Positions 1-9,562 of a stretch of DNA of 64,000 nt are shown here, one piece after another. The stretch is from Carnobacterium_B sp040274945 (GTDB taxonomy: Bacteria; Bacillota; Bacilli; Lactobacillales; Carnobacteriaceae), in assembly GCF_040274945.1 (NCBI RefSeq), contig NZ_JBEMAR010000011.1, forward strand, positions 51,300 through 115,299, written 5' to 3'. The notes beneath the pieces were generated by a model that worked only from the letters and a program-made list of their open reading frames with translations, made no database searches and was not told where the DNA came from. Position 1 is the first letter of the stretch; each line of letters begins with the position of its first letter. A program made the position numbers and the translations under genes.

Positions 1-1
1 T

Positions 2-946
2 TTTGGTGTCATTGTTGGTTCTGGTATCGGCGGATTGAACGCTATGCAAGAACAGATTATTAAGATGAACACAAAAGGACCTCAACGTGTAGCACCTCTA
101 TTTGTACCGATGGCAATCGGAAATATGGCCGCTGGAAATATTTCAATCGCTATTGGGACTAAAGGAATCAATACGTCTATCGTAACCGCTTGTGCTTCTG
201 GAAATAATTCTATTGGAGAAGCTTACCGTAATATTAAACATGGTTACTCAGACGTGATTCTTGCTGGAGGAGCAGAAGGTACGATCAATGAAATCGGTAT
301 TTCTGGTTTTGCTGCATTAACGGCTTTATCAACAAGTACAGATCCTGACCGTGCTTCAATTCCTTTCGATAAAGAGCGTACTGGTTTTGTTATGGGTGAA
401 GGCGCAGCTGTATTGATGCTTGAAAGTCTAGACCATGCTCTAGAACGTGGAGCAACAATTTACGCTGAAGTCGTTGGTTACGGTTCTACAGGTGACGGTT
501 ATCATATGACTGCACCAACACCAGACGGAAGTGGCGCAGGCCGTGCAATGCAAGACGCAATGGCTGAAGCCGGTATAACACCTGCTGATGTGGGCTATAT
601 CAATGCTCATGGAACGGGTACTGGAGCAAACGATTCTGCTGAAACAATGGCTATTAAATACGCATTTGGCGATGAGGCTAAAAATGTTGCGATTTCAAGT
701 ACGAAAAGTATGACAGGACATTTATTAGGTGCTGCAGGAGCCATTGAAGCAGTAGCATGTGTGAAAGCTCTTCAAGATGGTTTCTTACCACCGACTATCG
801 GACTTCAAGTACCAGATGAAGCGTGCGATTTGGATTACATTCCTAATGTTGGACGTGAAGCTGATGTTAAATACACACTAAACAATTCTTTAGGCTTTGG
901 CGGACACAATGCCGTAACATGCTTTAAGAAATGGGAGGGGCAATAA
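2..946 (+). CDS. fabF: 3-oxoacyl-ACP synthase II (FabF), 5' end missing
   Basis: Condensing enzyme that elongates acyl-ACP with malonyl-ACP in cytosolic type II fatty-acid synthesis. The frame is open from base 2, so the start lies upstream of the window and about 314 residues remain of a protein usually near 410. The catalytic triad is visible: Cys in TACASGNN, His in NAHGTGTG, and His in GHLLGAAGA. The gene ends two bases before accB, and accB's ribosome binding site lies in its last codons, which indicates an operon. The order fabF-accB-fabZ-accC-accD-accA is the usual end of the lactobacillales fab operon. Identification is firm; only the N-terminus is unseen. Confidence 0.96.
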   Translation, partial: FGVIVGSGIGGLNAMQEQIIKMNTKGPQRVAPLFVPMAIGNMAAGNISIAIGTKGINTSIVTACASGNNSIGEAYRNIKHGYSDVILAGGAEGTINEIGISGFAALTALSTSTDPDRASIPFDKERTGFVMGEGAAVLMLESLDHALERGATIYAEVVGYGSTGDGYHMTAPTPDGSGAGRAMQDAMAEAGITPADVGYINAHGTGTGANDSAETMAIKYAFGDEAKNVAISSTKSMTGHLLGAAGAIEAVACVKALQDGFLPPTIGLQVPDEACDLDYIPNVGREADVKYTLNNSLGFGGHNAVTCFKKWEGQ

Positions 947-948
947 AA

Positions 949-1437
949 ATGGATTTTGGTCAAGTGAAAGAAATTCTTGATCTAGTCAATCAATCAGAAT
1001 TAACTGAATTTGATTTGCAAATGGATAATGTAACTTTACGTATGAGTAAAAATACATCTAGCCAACAAATCAGCAATCAAACGGTTCTTACTGATTCAGA
1101 AACTAGATTTAACGAACCTGTTCGTAAAGAGAATATACAAAAAGCTTCTTCTGTTTTCGAAGAAGTATCCAATTCTACTCCAATTGCTGAGATTGTTGCC
1201 GATGGTGCACTAGTTCATTCTCCAATCGTTGGAGTAATTTACACTTCTCCTTCACCTGATCAACCAGCTTTCAAAAAAGTGGGCGATAAAGTAACCGTTG
1301 GGGAGACACTTTGTATTGTTGAAGCAATGAAATTAATGAATGAAATTAAAAGTGAAGTAGATGGAACGATTACTGAAATACTAATAGAAGATGAACAAGT
1401 TGTTGAATTTAATCAACCGTTGTTCAGAATTGCCTAG
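949..1437 (+). CDS. accB: Biotin carboxyl carrier protein of acetyl-CoA carboxylase
   Basis: Carries biotin between the biotin carboxylase (AccC) and carboxyltransferase (AccDA) halves of acetyl-CoA carboxylase. The protein has 162 residues: an N-terminal region, a variable linker around residues 35-80, and a C-terminal biotinyl domain with the biotinylation motif EAMKLM (Lys128). The ATG at 949 follows GGGAGGGG with good spacing and is preferred over an in-frame upstream start at 931 that lies inside fabF. fabZ follows after 12 bases, so it is co-transcribed with its neighbours. Confidence 0.96.
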   Translation: MDFGQVKEILDLVNQSELTEFDLQMDNVTLRMSKNTSSQQISNQTVLTDSETRFNEPVRKENIQKASSVFEEVSNSTPIAEIVADGALVHSPIVGVIYTSPSPDQPAFKKVGDKVTVGETLCIVEAMKLMNEIKSEVDGTITEILIEDEQVVEFNQPLFRIA

Positions 1438-1449
1438 GAGGAAACACCA

Positions 1450-1881
1450 ATGACAAAAATGAATATTAAAGAAATCCAAGAATTGATCCCGAACCGCTAC
1501 CCAATCTACTTTATTGACCGTGTAGACGAAATGATTCCAGGTGAACATGTTGTAGCACTTAAAAATGTAACGATCAATGAAGAAGTATTCCAAGGTCACT
1601 TTCCAGGTGAACCCGTATTACCAGGAGTATACATTTTAGAAGCATTAGCTCAAGCAGGATCGATTCCTTTATTGACGCTAGATCGTTTTAAAGGGCAAAC
1701 AGCTTACTTAGGTGGAATGAACAAAGTGAAATTCCGTAAAAAAGTTGTTCCTGGTGACCAATTGATGTTGCAAGTCGACATTGTTAAATTGAAAGATTAC
1801 GCTGGTATCGGAAAAGGTGTAGCATACGTAGATGGAAAAAAAGTTTGTGAAGCTGAATTAACTTTCATCATTGGTAGATAA
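1450..1881 (+). CDS. fabZ: 3-hydroxyacyl-ACP dehydratase FabZ
   Basis: Dehydrates 3-hydroxyacyl-ACP to trans-2-enoyl-ACP in the elongation cycle. The 143-residue length is typical of the hotdog-fold family. The catalytic His50 is in GHFPGEPVLPGV and the conserved Glu64 is in LEALAQ. The start is preceded by TAGGAGG. It sits between accB and accC within the fab/acc operon. A FabA-like isomerising variant cannot be excluded by sequence alone, because some lactobacillales FabZ paralogues isomerise; FabZ is the default call. Confidence 0.95.
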   Translation: MTKMNIKEIQELIPNRYPIYFIDRVDEMIPGEHVVALKNVTINEEVFQGHFPGEPVLPGVYILEALAQAGSIPLLTLDRFKGQTAYLGGMNKVKFRKKVVPGDQLMLQVDIVKLKDYAGIGKGVAYVDGKKVCEAELTFIIGR

Positions 1882-1885
1882 GCCT

Positions 1886-3253
1886 ATGTTTAATAAAATA
1901 TTAATTGCCAATCGAGGAGAAATTGCTGTTCGCATTATTCGAGCTTGTCGTGAGATGGGAATCAAAACTGTTGCTGTTTATTCTGAAGCGGATCGCGATG
2001 CTTTGCATATGCAATTAGCAGATGAAGCCATTTGTATTGGCCCAGCCAAAGCTACTGACTCTTACTTGAATATGCAAAGTATTTTAAGTGCAGCGGTTGT
2101 GACGAATGCTCAAGCGATTCACCCAGGTTTTGGGTTCTTATCTGAAAATAGTACATTTGCGACCATGTGTAAAGAAATGAACGTTACATTCATTGGGCCA
2201 GATGCGGTTACTATTGATCAAATGGGAAATAAAGCGAATGCGCGTGCTCTTATGATTGAAGCAAATGTACCAGTTATTCCAGGAAGTGAAGGTTTCATTA
2301 CCGATACTAATGAAGCTAAACAACTGGCAGATCAATTAGGTTACCCAGTAATGGTCAAAGCTGCAGCTGGTGGTGGCGGTAAAGGGATGCGTAAAGTCCT
2401 AAGAACCGAAGATTTAGCTGCTGCATTCAATAGTGCAAAAAACGAAGCGAAAGCAGCTTTTGGCGATGATCAAATGTATATGGAGAAAATCATTGAACAT
2501 GCACGTCATATTGAGGTACAATTATTAGGGGATCATTACGGAAATGTTATCCATTTAGGAGAACGTGATTGTTCTTTGCAACGCAATAATCAAAAAGTAA
2601 TTGAAGAGTCCCCTTCTGTAGCGATCAATGAAGAGCAACGGAAAAATCTAGGTGAAACAGCTATTCGTGCTGCAAAGTATGTCGGTTATAAAAATGCAGG
2701 TACGATTGAGTTTTTATTGGATCAAAATGGAGAGTTTTACTTCATGGAAATGAACACTCGTATTCAAGTTGAACATCCAGTAACCGAGATGGCTACCGAA
2801 TTTGATATTGTGAAAGAACAATTACTGATTGCAAGCGGAGCAAAGTTATCGATTCAACAAAGTGATGTTCGTTTGACTGGACACACGATTGAATGCCGAA
2901 TCAATGCTGAAAATCCTGCTTTTAACTTTGCACCTTCTCCGGGAACGATTCAATACTTATTGATGCCGAGTGGCGGAAATGGATTGCGAGTTGATAGTGC
3001 AATGTTTGCTGGAGCAGATATTCCACCTTATTATGATGCAATGATTGCAAAAATCATTACAAAAGGTGCCAATCGTGCTGAAGCCATTGCTAAAATGCAA
3101 CGTGCTTTAGGTGAAATGGTCATCGATGGAATTATTAGCAACCAATTTTTCCAAGAAGATTTGTTAATGGATAAACGCTTTGTTAATGGAGAGTATGATA
3201 CAAGCTTTTTACAAGATGTCTTTCTTAAAGAATGGAAACCTCGTATTGAATAA
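1886..3253 (+). CDS. accC: Biotin carboxylase subunit of acetyl-CoA carboxylase
   Basis: ATP-dependent carboxylation of the biotin on AccB, the first half-reaction of malonyl-CoA synthesis. The 455-residue protein has the family N-terminus MFNKILIANRGE, the glycine-rich ATP-grasp loop AAAGGGGKGMR, the MEMNTRIQVEH active-site segment and the C-terminal biotin carboxylase domain. The ATG at 1886 fits the family start. A TTG at 1871 in the same frame lies inside fabZ and would add five residues. It starts 4 bases after fabZ, indicating coupled translation. Confidence 0.95.
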   Translation: MFNKILIANRGEIAVRIIRACREMGIKTVAVYSEADRDALHMQLADEAICIGPAKATDSYLNMQSILSAAVVTNAQAIHPGFGFLSENSTFATMCKEMNVTFIGPDAVTIDQMGNKANARALMIEANVPVIPGSEGFITDTNEAKQLADQLGYPVMVKAAAGGGGKGMRKVLRTEDLAAAFNSAKNEAKAAFGDDQMYMEKIIEHARHIEVQLLGDHYGNVIHLGERDCSLQRNNQKVIEESPSVAINEEQRKNLGETAIRAAKYVGYKNAGTIEFLLDQNGEFYFMEMNTRIQVEHPVTEMATEFDIVKEQLLIASGAKLSIQQSDVRLTGHTIECRINAENPAFNFAPSPGTIQYLLMPSGGNGLRVDSAMFAGADIPPYYDAMIAKIITKGANRAEAIAKMQRALGEMVIDGIISNQFFQEDLLMDKRFVNGEYDTSFLQDVFLKEWKPRIE

Positions 3254-3314
3254 GTTTGTTTTGAATTAACAAAACCATCTTACTAAAAATGCAGTAAATA
3301 AAAGAGGTGACAAT

Positions 3315-4163
3315 GTGCAGTTATTTAAAAAAAGAGCTTATATTCCAATTACAAAACACTCACAAATCAATGAAGAAACAGATAACCCTATGGTGCCGGA
3401 TGGCATGTTCGCACAATGTCCAAGTTGTAAAAAAGCCATTTATACAAAGGATTTAGGTGCAGAAAAAATCTGTCCTGAATGTGGCTATACGTTTAGAATA
3501 CGGGCACAAAAGCGAATTGAATTAACCATTGACGAAGGCAGTTTTGAAGAATGGCATCACGATATTCCATTTGAAAATCCTTTGAATTTTCCAGATTATG
3601 ATAAAAAAATAGAACAAGCTCAAAAAAAGACAAATCTTCATGAAGCTGTTTTAACCGGGAAAGGTACAATCAATGGAATTGAAACGGCCATTTGTGTGAT
3701 GGATTCTCATTTTATTATGGGAAGCATGGGAAAAATAGTTGGTGAAAAAATAACAAGAACATTTGAAAAAGCAATAGAAGAAAAACTACCTGTCATCATT
3801 TTTACTGCCTCAGGTGGAGCTCGTATGCAAGAAAGTATTTTATCGCTAATGCAGATGGCTAAAATTAGTGGGGCGGTAGCTCGTCACAGTGATGTAGGTT
3901 TACTATACGTAACGGTCTTAACTGACCCGACCACTGGTGGGGTAACGGCTAGTTTTGCCATGCAGGGTGATATCATCTTATCTGAACCTCAAGCACTAGT
4001 TGGGTTTGCCGGCAGACGTGTGATCGAGCAGACGATAAATGAAGAACTTCCTGATGATTTTCAACTTGCTGAATCTGTTTTAGAAAACGGGTTTATTGAT
4101 AAGATCGTGCCAAGAAAAGAATTGAAACAGATTCTAAGCGGTATCTTACGCATGCATCAGTAA
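3315..4163 (+). CDS. accD: Acetyl-CoA carboxylase carboxyltransferase subunit beta
   Basis: With AccA it transfers the carboxyl group from carboxybiotin to acetyl-CoA. The 282-residue protein carries the N-terminal four-cysteine zinc ribbon (CPSC and CPEC, about residues 35-57) typical of bacterial AccD, followed by the crotonase-like carboxyltransferase core with the ASGGARMQES segment. The start is GTG at 3315, five bases after AAAGAGGTG; the ATG two bases earlier is out of frame. A 61-base gap separates it from accC, without a visible terminator. Confidence 0.95.
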   Translation: MQLFKKRAYIPITKHSQINEETDNPMVPDGMFAQCPSCKKAIYTKDLGAEKICPECGYTFRIRAQKRIELTIDEGSFEEWHHDIPFENPLNFPDYDKKIEQAQKKTNLHEAVLTGKGTINGIETAICVMDSHFIMGSMGKIVGEKITRTFEKAIEEKLPVIIFTASGGARMQESILSLMQMAKISGAVARHSDVGLLYVTVLTDPTTGGVTASFAMQGDIILSEPQALVGFAGRRVIEQTINEELPDDFQLAESVLENGFIDKIVPRKELKQILSGILRMHQ

Positions 4164-4202
4164 ATATAGACAGGCAAGTATTTTATAAAGAAGGTGAACG
4201 AG

Positions 4203-4985
4203 TTGAAAGAAGCTATGGAAATCGTTGCTTTATCAAGAAAAACATCACGATTAACTGCTTTAGAAATAATGGAATCGGTTTTTGACGATTTTATTGAATT
4301 CCATGGCGATCGTTCTTTTCATGATGATAAAGCCATTGTCGGGGGCATAGCAACCTTAAATGGACAACCTGTAACGGTGATAGGCAATCAAAAAGGTCAT
4401 GAAGTAAAAGAAAATATTATGCGTAATTTTGGATCTCCTCATCCAGAAGGTTATCGAAAAGCATTGCGTCTAATGAAACAAGCTGAAAAATTTAATAGAC
4501 CGGTAATAACCTTTGTCAATACTGCTGGTGCTTATTGTGGCGTCGAGGCTGAAAATAGAGGACAAGGTGAAGCTATTGCACGTAATTTAATCGAAATGAG
4601 TAAATTAAAAGTACCGATTCTTTCCATTATTATCGGTGAAGGCGGTAGTGGAGGAGCTTTAGCTTTGGCTATGGGGAATCAAGTATGGATGATGGAACAC
4701 ACGATGTATTCTGTACTTTCGCCTGAAGGGTTTTCTTCTATTTTATGGAAAGATGCAACAAGATCGAAGGAAGCAGCAGAATTGATGAAGTTAACTGCTC
4801 AAGATTTATTTGGGCTTGATATAATTGACTTTATATTGCCGGAAACAAACTCAGAAGGTTTGTTGTCTCAAGAGCAAATTCTGAAAGATATGAAAAAAAA
4901 TATAAGTTCGACTATAAAAGATCTTTCTGCAAAAACACCTGATCAACTCGTTGAAGAACGCTATCAACGATTTAGAAAATATTGA
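4203..4985 (+). CDS. accA: Acetyl-CoA carboxylase carboxyltransferase subunit alpha
   Basis: Partner of AccD in the carboxyltransferase half of acetyl-CoA carboxylase. About 260 residues with the crotonase-like fold and the GEGGSGGALALAMG segment that forms the oxyanion region. The TTG at 4203 is preferred because the AAGGTG ribosome binding site lies six bases upstream; a GTG at 4194 in the same frame is itself part of that site. It is the last gene of the fab/acc operon, followed by a strong hairpin with a T-run. Confidence 0.94.
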   Translation: MKEAMEIVALSRKTSRLTALEIMESVFDDFIEFHGDRSFHDDKAIVGGIATLNGQPVTVIGNQKGHEVKENIMRNFGSPHPEGYRKALRLMKQAEKFNRPVITFVNTAGAYCGVEAENRGQGEAIARNLIEMSKLKVPILSIIIGEGGSGGALALAMGNQVWMMEHTMYSVLSPEGFSSILWKDATRSKEAAELMKLTAQDLFGLDIIDFILPETNSEGLLSQEQILKDMKKNISSTIKDLSAKTPDQLVEERYQRFRKY

Positions 4986-5007
4986 TTTCTACTAAATAAT
5001 AACAAAA

Positions 5008-5047
5008 AAAAGAGCGAATCAGTTGAAATCAACTGACTTGCTCTTTT
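5008..5047. terminator. Bidirectional terminator after accA
   Basis: Stem built from AAAGAGC, ATCAGTTGA and their complements with a two-base loop, flanked by an A-run on the left and a T-run on the right. It can stop the acc operon on + and the convergent small gene on -, whose stop codon lies inside the stem. Confidence 0.85.
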
Positions 5048-5337
5048 TCTAGTTGTGGGAGATCGATTTTTGGTATTTTTACTGTAGAAGATTGATAAAG
5101 ATATTTGCTATCATTTGTTTCAATCAAAATACTGTAGCGATGATCATCTAAAAGTAATTTGCCAAGCATTTCTCTAGAATAGATTCGTCCTAATGGAAAA
5201 CCCTCCGGTAATGTGACGGTCACTTTTTTTAATTCATAAAAACCATTTGCAATCGTTTCTACAAATATAATATGTGCTAGAGATTGTAACTCAGTTTGTT
5301 CTTCACTAGTGAGGTCTTTTACAAAACCTTGATTCAT
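5029..5337 (-). CDS. Hypothetical protein, 102 aa
   Basis: I do not recognise a family. The protein is small, cytosolic-looking and acidic, without signal peptide or membrane segment, rich in Leu/Glu/Ile, and begins MNQGFVKDLTSEEQ. The start at 5337 is supported by GGAGGATCC about six bases upstream. It converges on accA and its last codons form part of the shared terminator, so it is a monocistron. The good ribosome binding site and its length argue that it is real; the function is unknown. Confidence 0.6.
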   Translation of the reverse strand: MNQGFVKDLTSEEQTELQSLAHIIFVETIANGFYELKKVTVTLPEGFPLGRIYSREMLGKLLLDDHRYSILIETNDSKYLYQSSTVKIPKIDLPQLEKEQVS

Positions 5338-5402
5338 TGAAGGATCCTCCTTAAAATTTTTATTTATTTTTTTATATCAGCGCACCAAATTTAGTTTACC
5401 AT

Positions 5403-5428
5403 ATTTTATATCGTGTAGTATATAAAAT
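5403..5428. repeat. AT-rich inverted repeat in the 5338-5606 gap
   Basis: ATTTTATAT and ATATAAAAT are perfect inverted arms around an eight-base spacer, between the divergent 102-aa gene and the TPR gene. It could be an operator or simply promoter AT-richness. Nothing else clear is seen in this gap. Confidence 0.35.
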
Positions 5429-5606
5429 TTTGAAAATAAGGCCAAAATTTGTAAGCCCAGTGTAATAGGACGTTTAGTTGTTTAAATTTCACTAATCGCT
5501 TCAACTTAATTCACTTTAATGAATAAATGTATGTTAAAATAAAGACTGAGTAAAAAAACAAAATGAACTTTTTTATTGAATGACATGAATGCAGGAGAGT
5601 GACAAT

Positions 5607-6566
5607 ATGGGAGAAACAGTACCCTTTCCAAAGAATTACGACTGGTATAAAAAAGAAGCGATGGACTATTTTTTATCAGGAAGAATGGAAGAAGCTATTC
5701 CCTTTTTCGAGGAAGCTTATCGGTTAGAACAAGATGAGTTATTAAATACAAATTATACAACTGCGTTATATCAAGTTGGGGATTATCAAAAAGCCAAAGA
5801 GATAGCAGATGATAAGTATTCTTTTTATGAACAGGAAGAGTCGTTGGCTCTTTTTTATACAGCCATTTTAATAAAATGTCATCTGTTTCTCCAAGCAGAA
5901 CAAGCCATTGTGTTTCGAAAGAAAAAATTTCCGCTAACAGATACTTCTGAAGAAAATTGGTTAGCTGTTCAAGAATTGTTAGAAGAAGAACAAACAAAAA
6001 TTGAACTTGAGAAACAAAAAAAGGTCGACTATTTGCTAAAAGAATCATACTCTCTAGGAAATAAATCTTTTACAGAACAATCTGCTATTATGAAAGAATT
6101 AGAAGAGATTCCATCAGAACCTTTTATCCAAGCTGTAAAACCAATATTATCCAATCCTTACGTGAATGGCATTATTAAGGCGACAGCAATCGAACGTTTA
6201 GCTATTGAAAAGGTAGCAGGGGAGTTTGACATTTATTGGATGAAAGAAAAAAAAGTTATCCGACCAATTTTATTGACTTCCATCAAGAACCATGCGATTG
6301 TTCAAGAAGTATTGTCGCTATTATCTGAGCGTGTTGAACAAAATGATCCAACTCTTTATCAAGCTATGGTTCAAGAAGTATCGCTTCATTTCTTTGTGTT
6401 GTATCCTTTTATAGATGACGTGATCACTTCACCAGTAGAATGGGTTGAACTGTATCAAAAACGCTACGACAATTCTTTTGCAGAAACGATTGAACCTAGT
6501 TTAAACTGTAAAAAGATGGAAGATTGGATGCAAAGAATTGACCAAGAATTAATGGATTTAGTTTAA
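5607..6566 (+). CDS. TPR-like repeat protein
   Basis: A 319-residue soluble protein with N-terminal helical repeats of TPR type (about residues 10-110, for example AMDYFLSGRMEEAIPFFEEA followed by a second unit ending in QKAKEIADDK) and a helical C-terminal half. The start ATG at 5607 has GGAGAGTGA eight bases upstream and is preferred over an in-frame ATG at 5589. TPR proteins usually mediate protein interactions; the partner is unknown. It lies alone upstream of tig with its own upstream gap. Confidence 0.7.
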   Translation: MGETVPFPKNYDWYKKEAMDYFLSGRMEEAIPFFEEAYRLEQDELLNTNYTTALYQVGDYQKAKEIADDKYSFYEQEESLALFYTAILIKCHLFLQAEQAIVFRKKKFPLTDTSEENWLAVQELLEEEQTKIELEKQKKVDYLLKESYSLGNKSFTEQSAIMKELEEIPSEPFIQAVKPILSNPYVNGIIKATAIERLAIEKVAGEFDIYWMKEKKVIRPILLTSIKNHAIVQEVLSLLSERVEQNDPTLYQAMVQEVSLHFFVLYPFIDDVITSPVEWVELYQKRYDNSFAETIEPSLNCKKMEDWMQRIDQELMDLV

Positions 6567-6637
6567 CTAGTCATTCGTTAATTGAATGAGGCGTTATGTA
6601 GAGTTCAATCAGATTTACCTTTAATTCGTTGTTTTTA

Positions 6638-6666
6638 TTTACAAATTTCAGCCTTTAGTGTACTAT
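6638..6666 (+). promoter_or_regulatory. Predicted sigma-A promoter of tig
   Basis: TTTACA, a 17-base spacer and TACTAT, about 60 bases before the tig start. Confidence 0.6.
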
Positions 6667-6727
6667 TAATGAGTATGCAATTGCATTTTTATTGCGAAAA
6701 ATAGAGTGTTTCGGAGGGAAATATAAT

Positions 6728-8008
6728 ATGACTGCAAAATGGGAAAAAAAAGGCACAAATGATGGTGTCTTAACATTTGAAATTTCAGAAGAAAAAATTA
6801 AAGAAGGTTTAGATACAGCTTTCAACAAAGTGAAATCTACTTTAAGTGTTCCAGGATTCCGTAAAGGGAAAGTTCCTCGTACAATCTTTAACAAACAATA
6901 CGGAGAAGAAGCTTTGTATGAAGATGCACTAAACGCTGTATTGCCTGAAGCATATGATGCTGCAGTAGCAGAAGCTGGTCTTGATCCAGTTGCACAACCA
7001 AAAATCGATGTTAAATCTATGGAAAAAGGCGAAGCTTGGGTTATTGAAGCTGAAGTTACTGTAAAACCTGAAGTTGAATTAGGGGAATACAAAGGCTTAA
7101 CTGTTGAAAAACAAGATCGTGAAGTAACAGATGAAGACGTTGAAAAAAATATCGAAGAAAAACGTGCTGCACAAGCTGAATTAGTATTGAAAGAAGATGC
7201 TGCAGTTGAAGGCGATACTGTTGTTATCGATTATGAAGGATTTAAAGATGGCGTTGCTTTCGAAGGCGGCAAAGGCGAAAATCATTCATTAGAATTAGGT
7301 TCAAACTCATTCATTCCAGGTTTTGAAGAAAAACTTGTAGGCGTTAAAGCTGAAGATGAATTAGACGTTGACTTAACTTTCCCTGAAGACTACCATGCTG
7401 AAGATTTAAAAGGTGCTGCTGTAACATTTAAAGTTAAAGTACACGAAGTTAAAGCAAAAGAATTACCAGCTTTAGATGATGAATTTGCTAAAGATGTTGA
7501 TGAAGAAGTTGAAACATTAGCAGAACTAAAAGAAAAAATTAAAACACAATTAACAGAAGCTAAAAATGCAGGTGCTGATGAAGCAGTTGAAGAATCAGCT
7601 ATTCGTCAAGCTGTAGACAATGCTAAAATTGAAGATCTTCCATGGGCAATGGTCCATGATGAAGTTCACCGTCAAATGGATGTCTTCTTAAACGATATGC
7701 AACGTCAAGGTGTTTCTCCTGAAATGTACTACCAAATTACTGGTACTACAGAACAAGACTTACACAAACAAATGGAAGCTGACGCTGATTTAAGAACTCG
7801 TACTAACTTAGTTCTTGAAGCAATTGTTGAAGCAGAAGCTTTTGAAACTACTGAAGAAGAAGTAAACGAAGAAATCAAAAACTTGGGCGAACAATATGGT
7901 ATGGACGAAAAAGCTGTCCGTGCTGCATTGACTCCAGAAATGTTGAAACACGACATTGCAATGAAAAAAGCTATTGATCTAATTACTGAAACAGCTGAAG
8001 AAAAATAA
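6728..8008 (+). CDS. tig: Trigger factor, ribosome-associated chaperone
   Basis: Binds at the ribosome exit tunnel and assists folding of nascent chains; also a peptidyl-prolyl isomerase. The 426-residue protein has the N-terminal ribosome-binding domain with a GFRKGKVPR signature near residue 42, a central FKBP-like domain (about 150-240) and a long helical, Glu-rich C-terminal domain. The ATG at 6728 follows CGGAGGG. The codon use is strikingly regular (GAA, GCT, AAA), as in highly expressed genes. It is monocistronic, with its own promoter and terminator. Confidence 0.97.
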   Translation: MTAKWEKKGTNDGVLTFEISEEKIKEGLDTAFNKVKSTLSVPGFRKGKVPRTIFNKQYGEEALYEDALNAVLPEAYDAAVAEAGLDPVAQPKIDVKSMEKGEAWVIEAEVTVKPEVELGEYKGLTVEKQDREVTDEDVEKNIEEKRAAQAELVLKEDAAVEGDTVVIDYEGFKDGVAFEGGKGENHSLELGSNSFIPGFEEKLVGVKAEDELDVDLTFPEDYHAEDLKGAAVTFKVKVHEVKAKELPALDDEFAKDVDEEVETLAELKEKIKTQLTEAKNAGADEAVEESAIRQAVDNAKIEDLPWAMVHDEVHRQMDVFLNDMQRQGVSPEMYYQITGTTEQDLHKQMEADADLRTRTNLVLEAIVEAEAFETTEEEVNEEIKNLGEQYGMDEKAVRAALTPEMLKHDIAMKKAIDLITETAEEK

Positions 8009-8044
8009 TTGCTGTTTAGCTAATGATAAATAGTACTGACAAAA

Positions 8045-8091
8045 AGGAAGGACTTCAAAAAGGAACATCTTTTGAAGCTCCTTCTTTTTTG
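8045..8091 (+). terminator. Terminator of tig
   Basis: Long stem GAAGGACTTCAAAA / TTTTGAAGCTCCTTC followed by a T-run. Confidence 0.85.
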
Positions 8092-8168
8092 TCTGAAAGA
8101 GAAACAGTTTAAATCCTAGCATTAAAGGTAATATTATGCTATGCTATTTAAGATTTGAACGATTCTCA

Positions 8169-8198
8169 TTGTAATATGAGTGACAAATCTGCTACTAT
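8169..8198 (+). promoter_or_regulatory. Possible clpX promoter
   Basis: TTGTAA, 18 bases, TACTAT, roughly 37 bases before the clpX start. No CtsR-type heptad repeat was noticed beside it. Confidence 0.4.
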
Positions 8199-8234
8199 TA
8201 TAAGTGGTATGAATGAGAATAGAGGTGGACACGA

Positions 8235-9482
8235 ATGTTTAATGATGAAGAAGCAAAAGGACCTGTGAGCTGCTCATTTTGTGGCAAATCACAAGACCAA
8301 GTAAAAAAAATTGTTGCTGGTCCAGGTGTATATATTTGTAACGAGTGCATTGATTTGTGTAAAGAAATTATTGACGAAGAATTCAATGATGCAGGCTATG
8401 GTGAGTTTTTAGAAGTGCCTAAACCTCATGAAATCAGAGGAATATTAAATGATTATGTTATTGGTCAAGAACAAGCGAAAAAATCGCTATCTGTAGCAGT
8501 ATACAATCATTATAAACGTGTAAATCAAATGGGTGGCGAAGAAAAAGACGGCATCGAATTGCAAAAAAGTAATATTTGCTTGATTGGACCAACTGGTTCT
8601 GGGAAAACTTTCCTTGCTCAAAGTTTGGCTCGTATTTTAAATGTTCCGTTTGCAATAGCAGATGCTACAAGTTTAACAGAAGCTGGCTACGTTGGAGAAG
8701 ATGTTGAAAATATTCTTCTAAAATTAATGCAAGCAGCTGATTATGATGTAGAACGAGCTCAAAAAGGAATTATTTATATTGACGAAATTGATAAAATTGC
8801 GCGTAAAGGCGAAAATGTATCAATAACACGTGATGTAAGTGGAGAAGGTGTACAACAAGCCTTGCTTAAAATCTTAGAAGGAACTGTAGCTAATGTTCCT
8901 CCACAAGGTGGAAGAAAACACCCTCATCAAGAGTTTATTCAATTAGATACAAGCAATATCTTGTTTATTGTAGGTGGAGCTTTTGATGGAATCGAAACGA
9001 TCGTTAAAAATCGTATGGGAGAAAAAGTGATTGGTTTTGGTTCTGCTAAGAAAAAATTAGATGAAAGCCAAAGCGTTATGCAACAAATTATCCCAGAAGA
9101 TTTACTGAAATTTGGTTTGATTCCAGAATTTATCGGACGTTTGCCAGTAATGGCTGCGTTAGAAAAATTGACTGAAGATGATTTGGTTCATATTTTAACA
9201 AAACCAAAAAATGCTCTTGTAAAACAATACAAGAAGTTGTTAGCTTTGGATGAAGTTGAACTGGAATTTGAAGATGATTCTTTAATAGAAATCGCTAAAA
9301 AAGCTATTGAGCGCAATACTGGTGCTCGTGGTTTACGTTCGATCATTGAATCAATCATGCTAGAAATTATGTTTGACTTACCAAGTCGTCCAGAAATTGT
9401 GAAATGCGTGATTACAAAAGATACAGTAAGTGGTTCAGGAAATCCTGATTTCTTTGATATCGAAGGCAAAAAAATCAGCTGA
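8235..9482 (+). CDS. clpX: ATP-dependent Clp protease ATP-binding subunit ClpX
   Basis: AAA+ unfoldase that delivers substrates to ClpP. The 415-residue protein has the N-terminal zinc-binding domain (Cys13, 16, 35, 38), Walker A GPTGSGKT at 118-125, Walker B with DEIDK, the GYVGEDVEN pore-loop region, and the GRLPVMAAL and TGARGLRSI segments of the small domain. The start is preceded by AGAGGTGG. clpP is not in the window. The tig-clpX-engB order is conserved in Firmicutes. Confidence 0.97.
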   Translation: MFNDEEAKGPVSCSFCGKSQDQVKKIVAGPGVYICNECIDLCKEIIDEEFNDAGYGEFLEVPKPHEIRGILNDYVIGQEQAKKSLSVAVYNHYKRVNQMGGEEKDGIELQKSNICLIGPTGSGKTFLAQSLARILNVPFAIADATSLTEAGYVGEDVENILLKLMQAADYDVERAQKGIIYIDEIDKIARKGENVSITRDVSGEGVQQALLKILEGTVANVPPQGGRKHPHQEFIQLDTSNILFIVGGAFDGIETIVKNRMGEKVIGFGSAKKKLDESQSVMQQIIPEDLLKFGLIPEFIGRLPVMAALEKLTEDDLVHILTKPKNALVKQYKKLLALDEVELEFEDDSLIEIAKKAIERNTGARGLRSIIESIMLEIMFDLPSRPEIVKCVITKDTVSGSGNPDFFDIEGKKIS

Positions 9483-9522
9483 TTTTAATTAAAAAGTTAG
9501 CATGAATCAGCTAAAAATCATA

Positions 9523-9562
9523 GACGAAGTTGGGCATCGGTCCTAGCTTCGTTTATTTTTTT
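9523..9562 (+). terminator. Terminator of clpX
   Basis: A ten-pair stem (ACGAAGTTGGG pairing with CCTAGCTTCGT, including wobble pairs) followed by a long T-run. Confidence 0.75.
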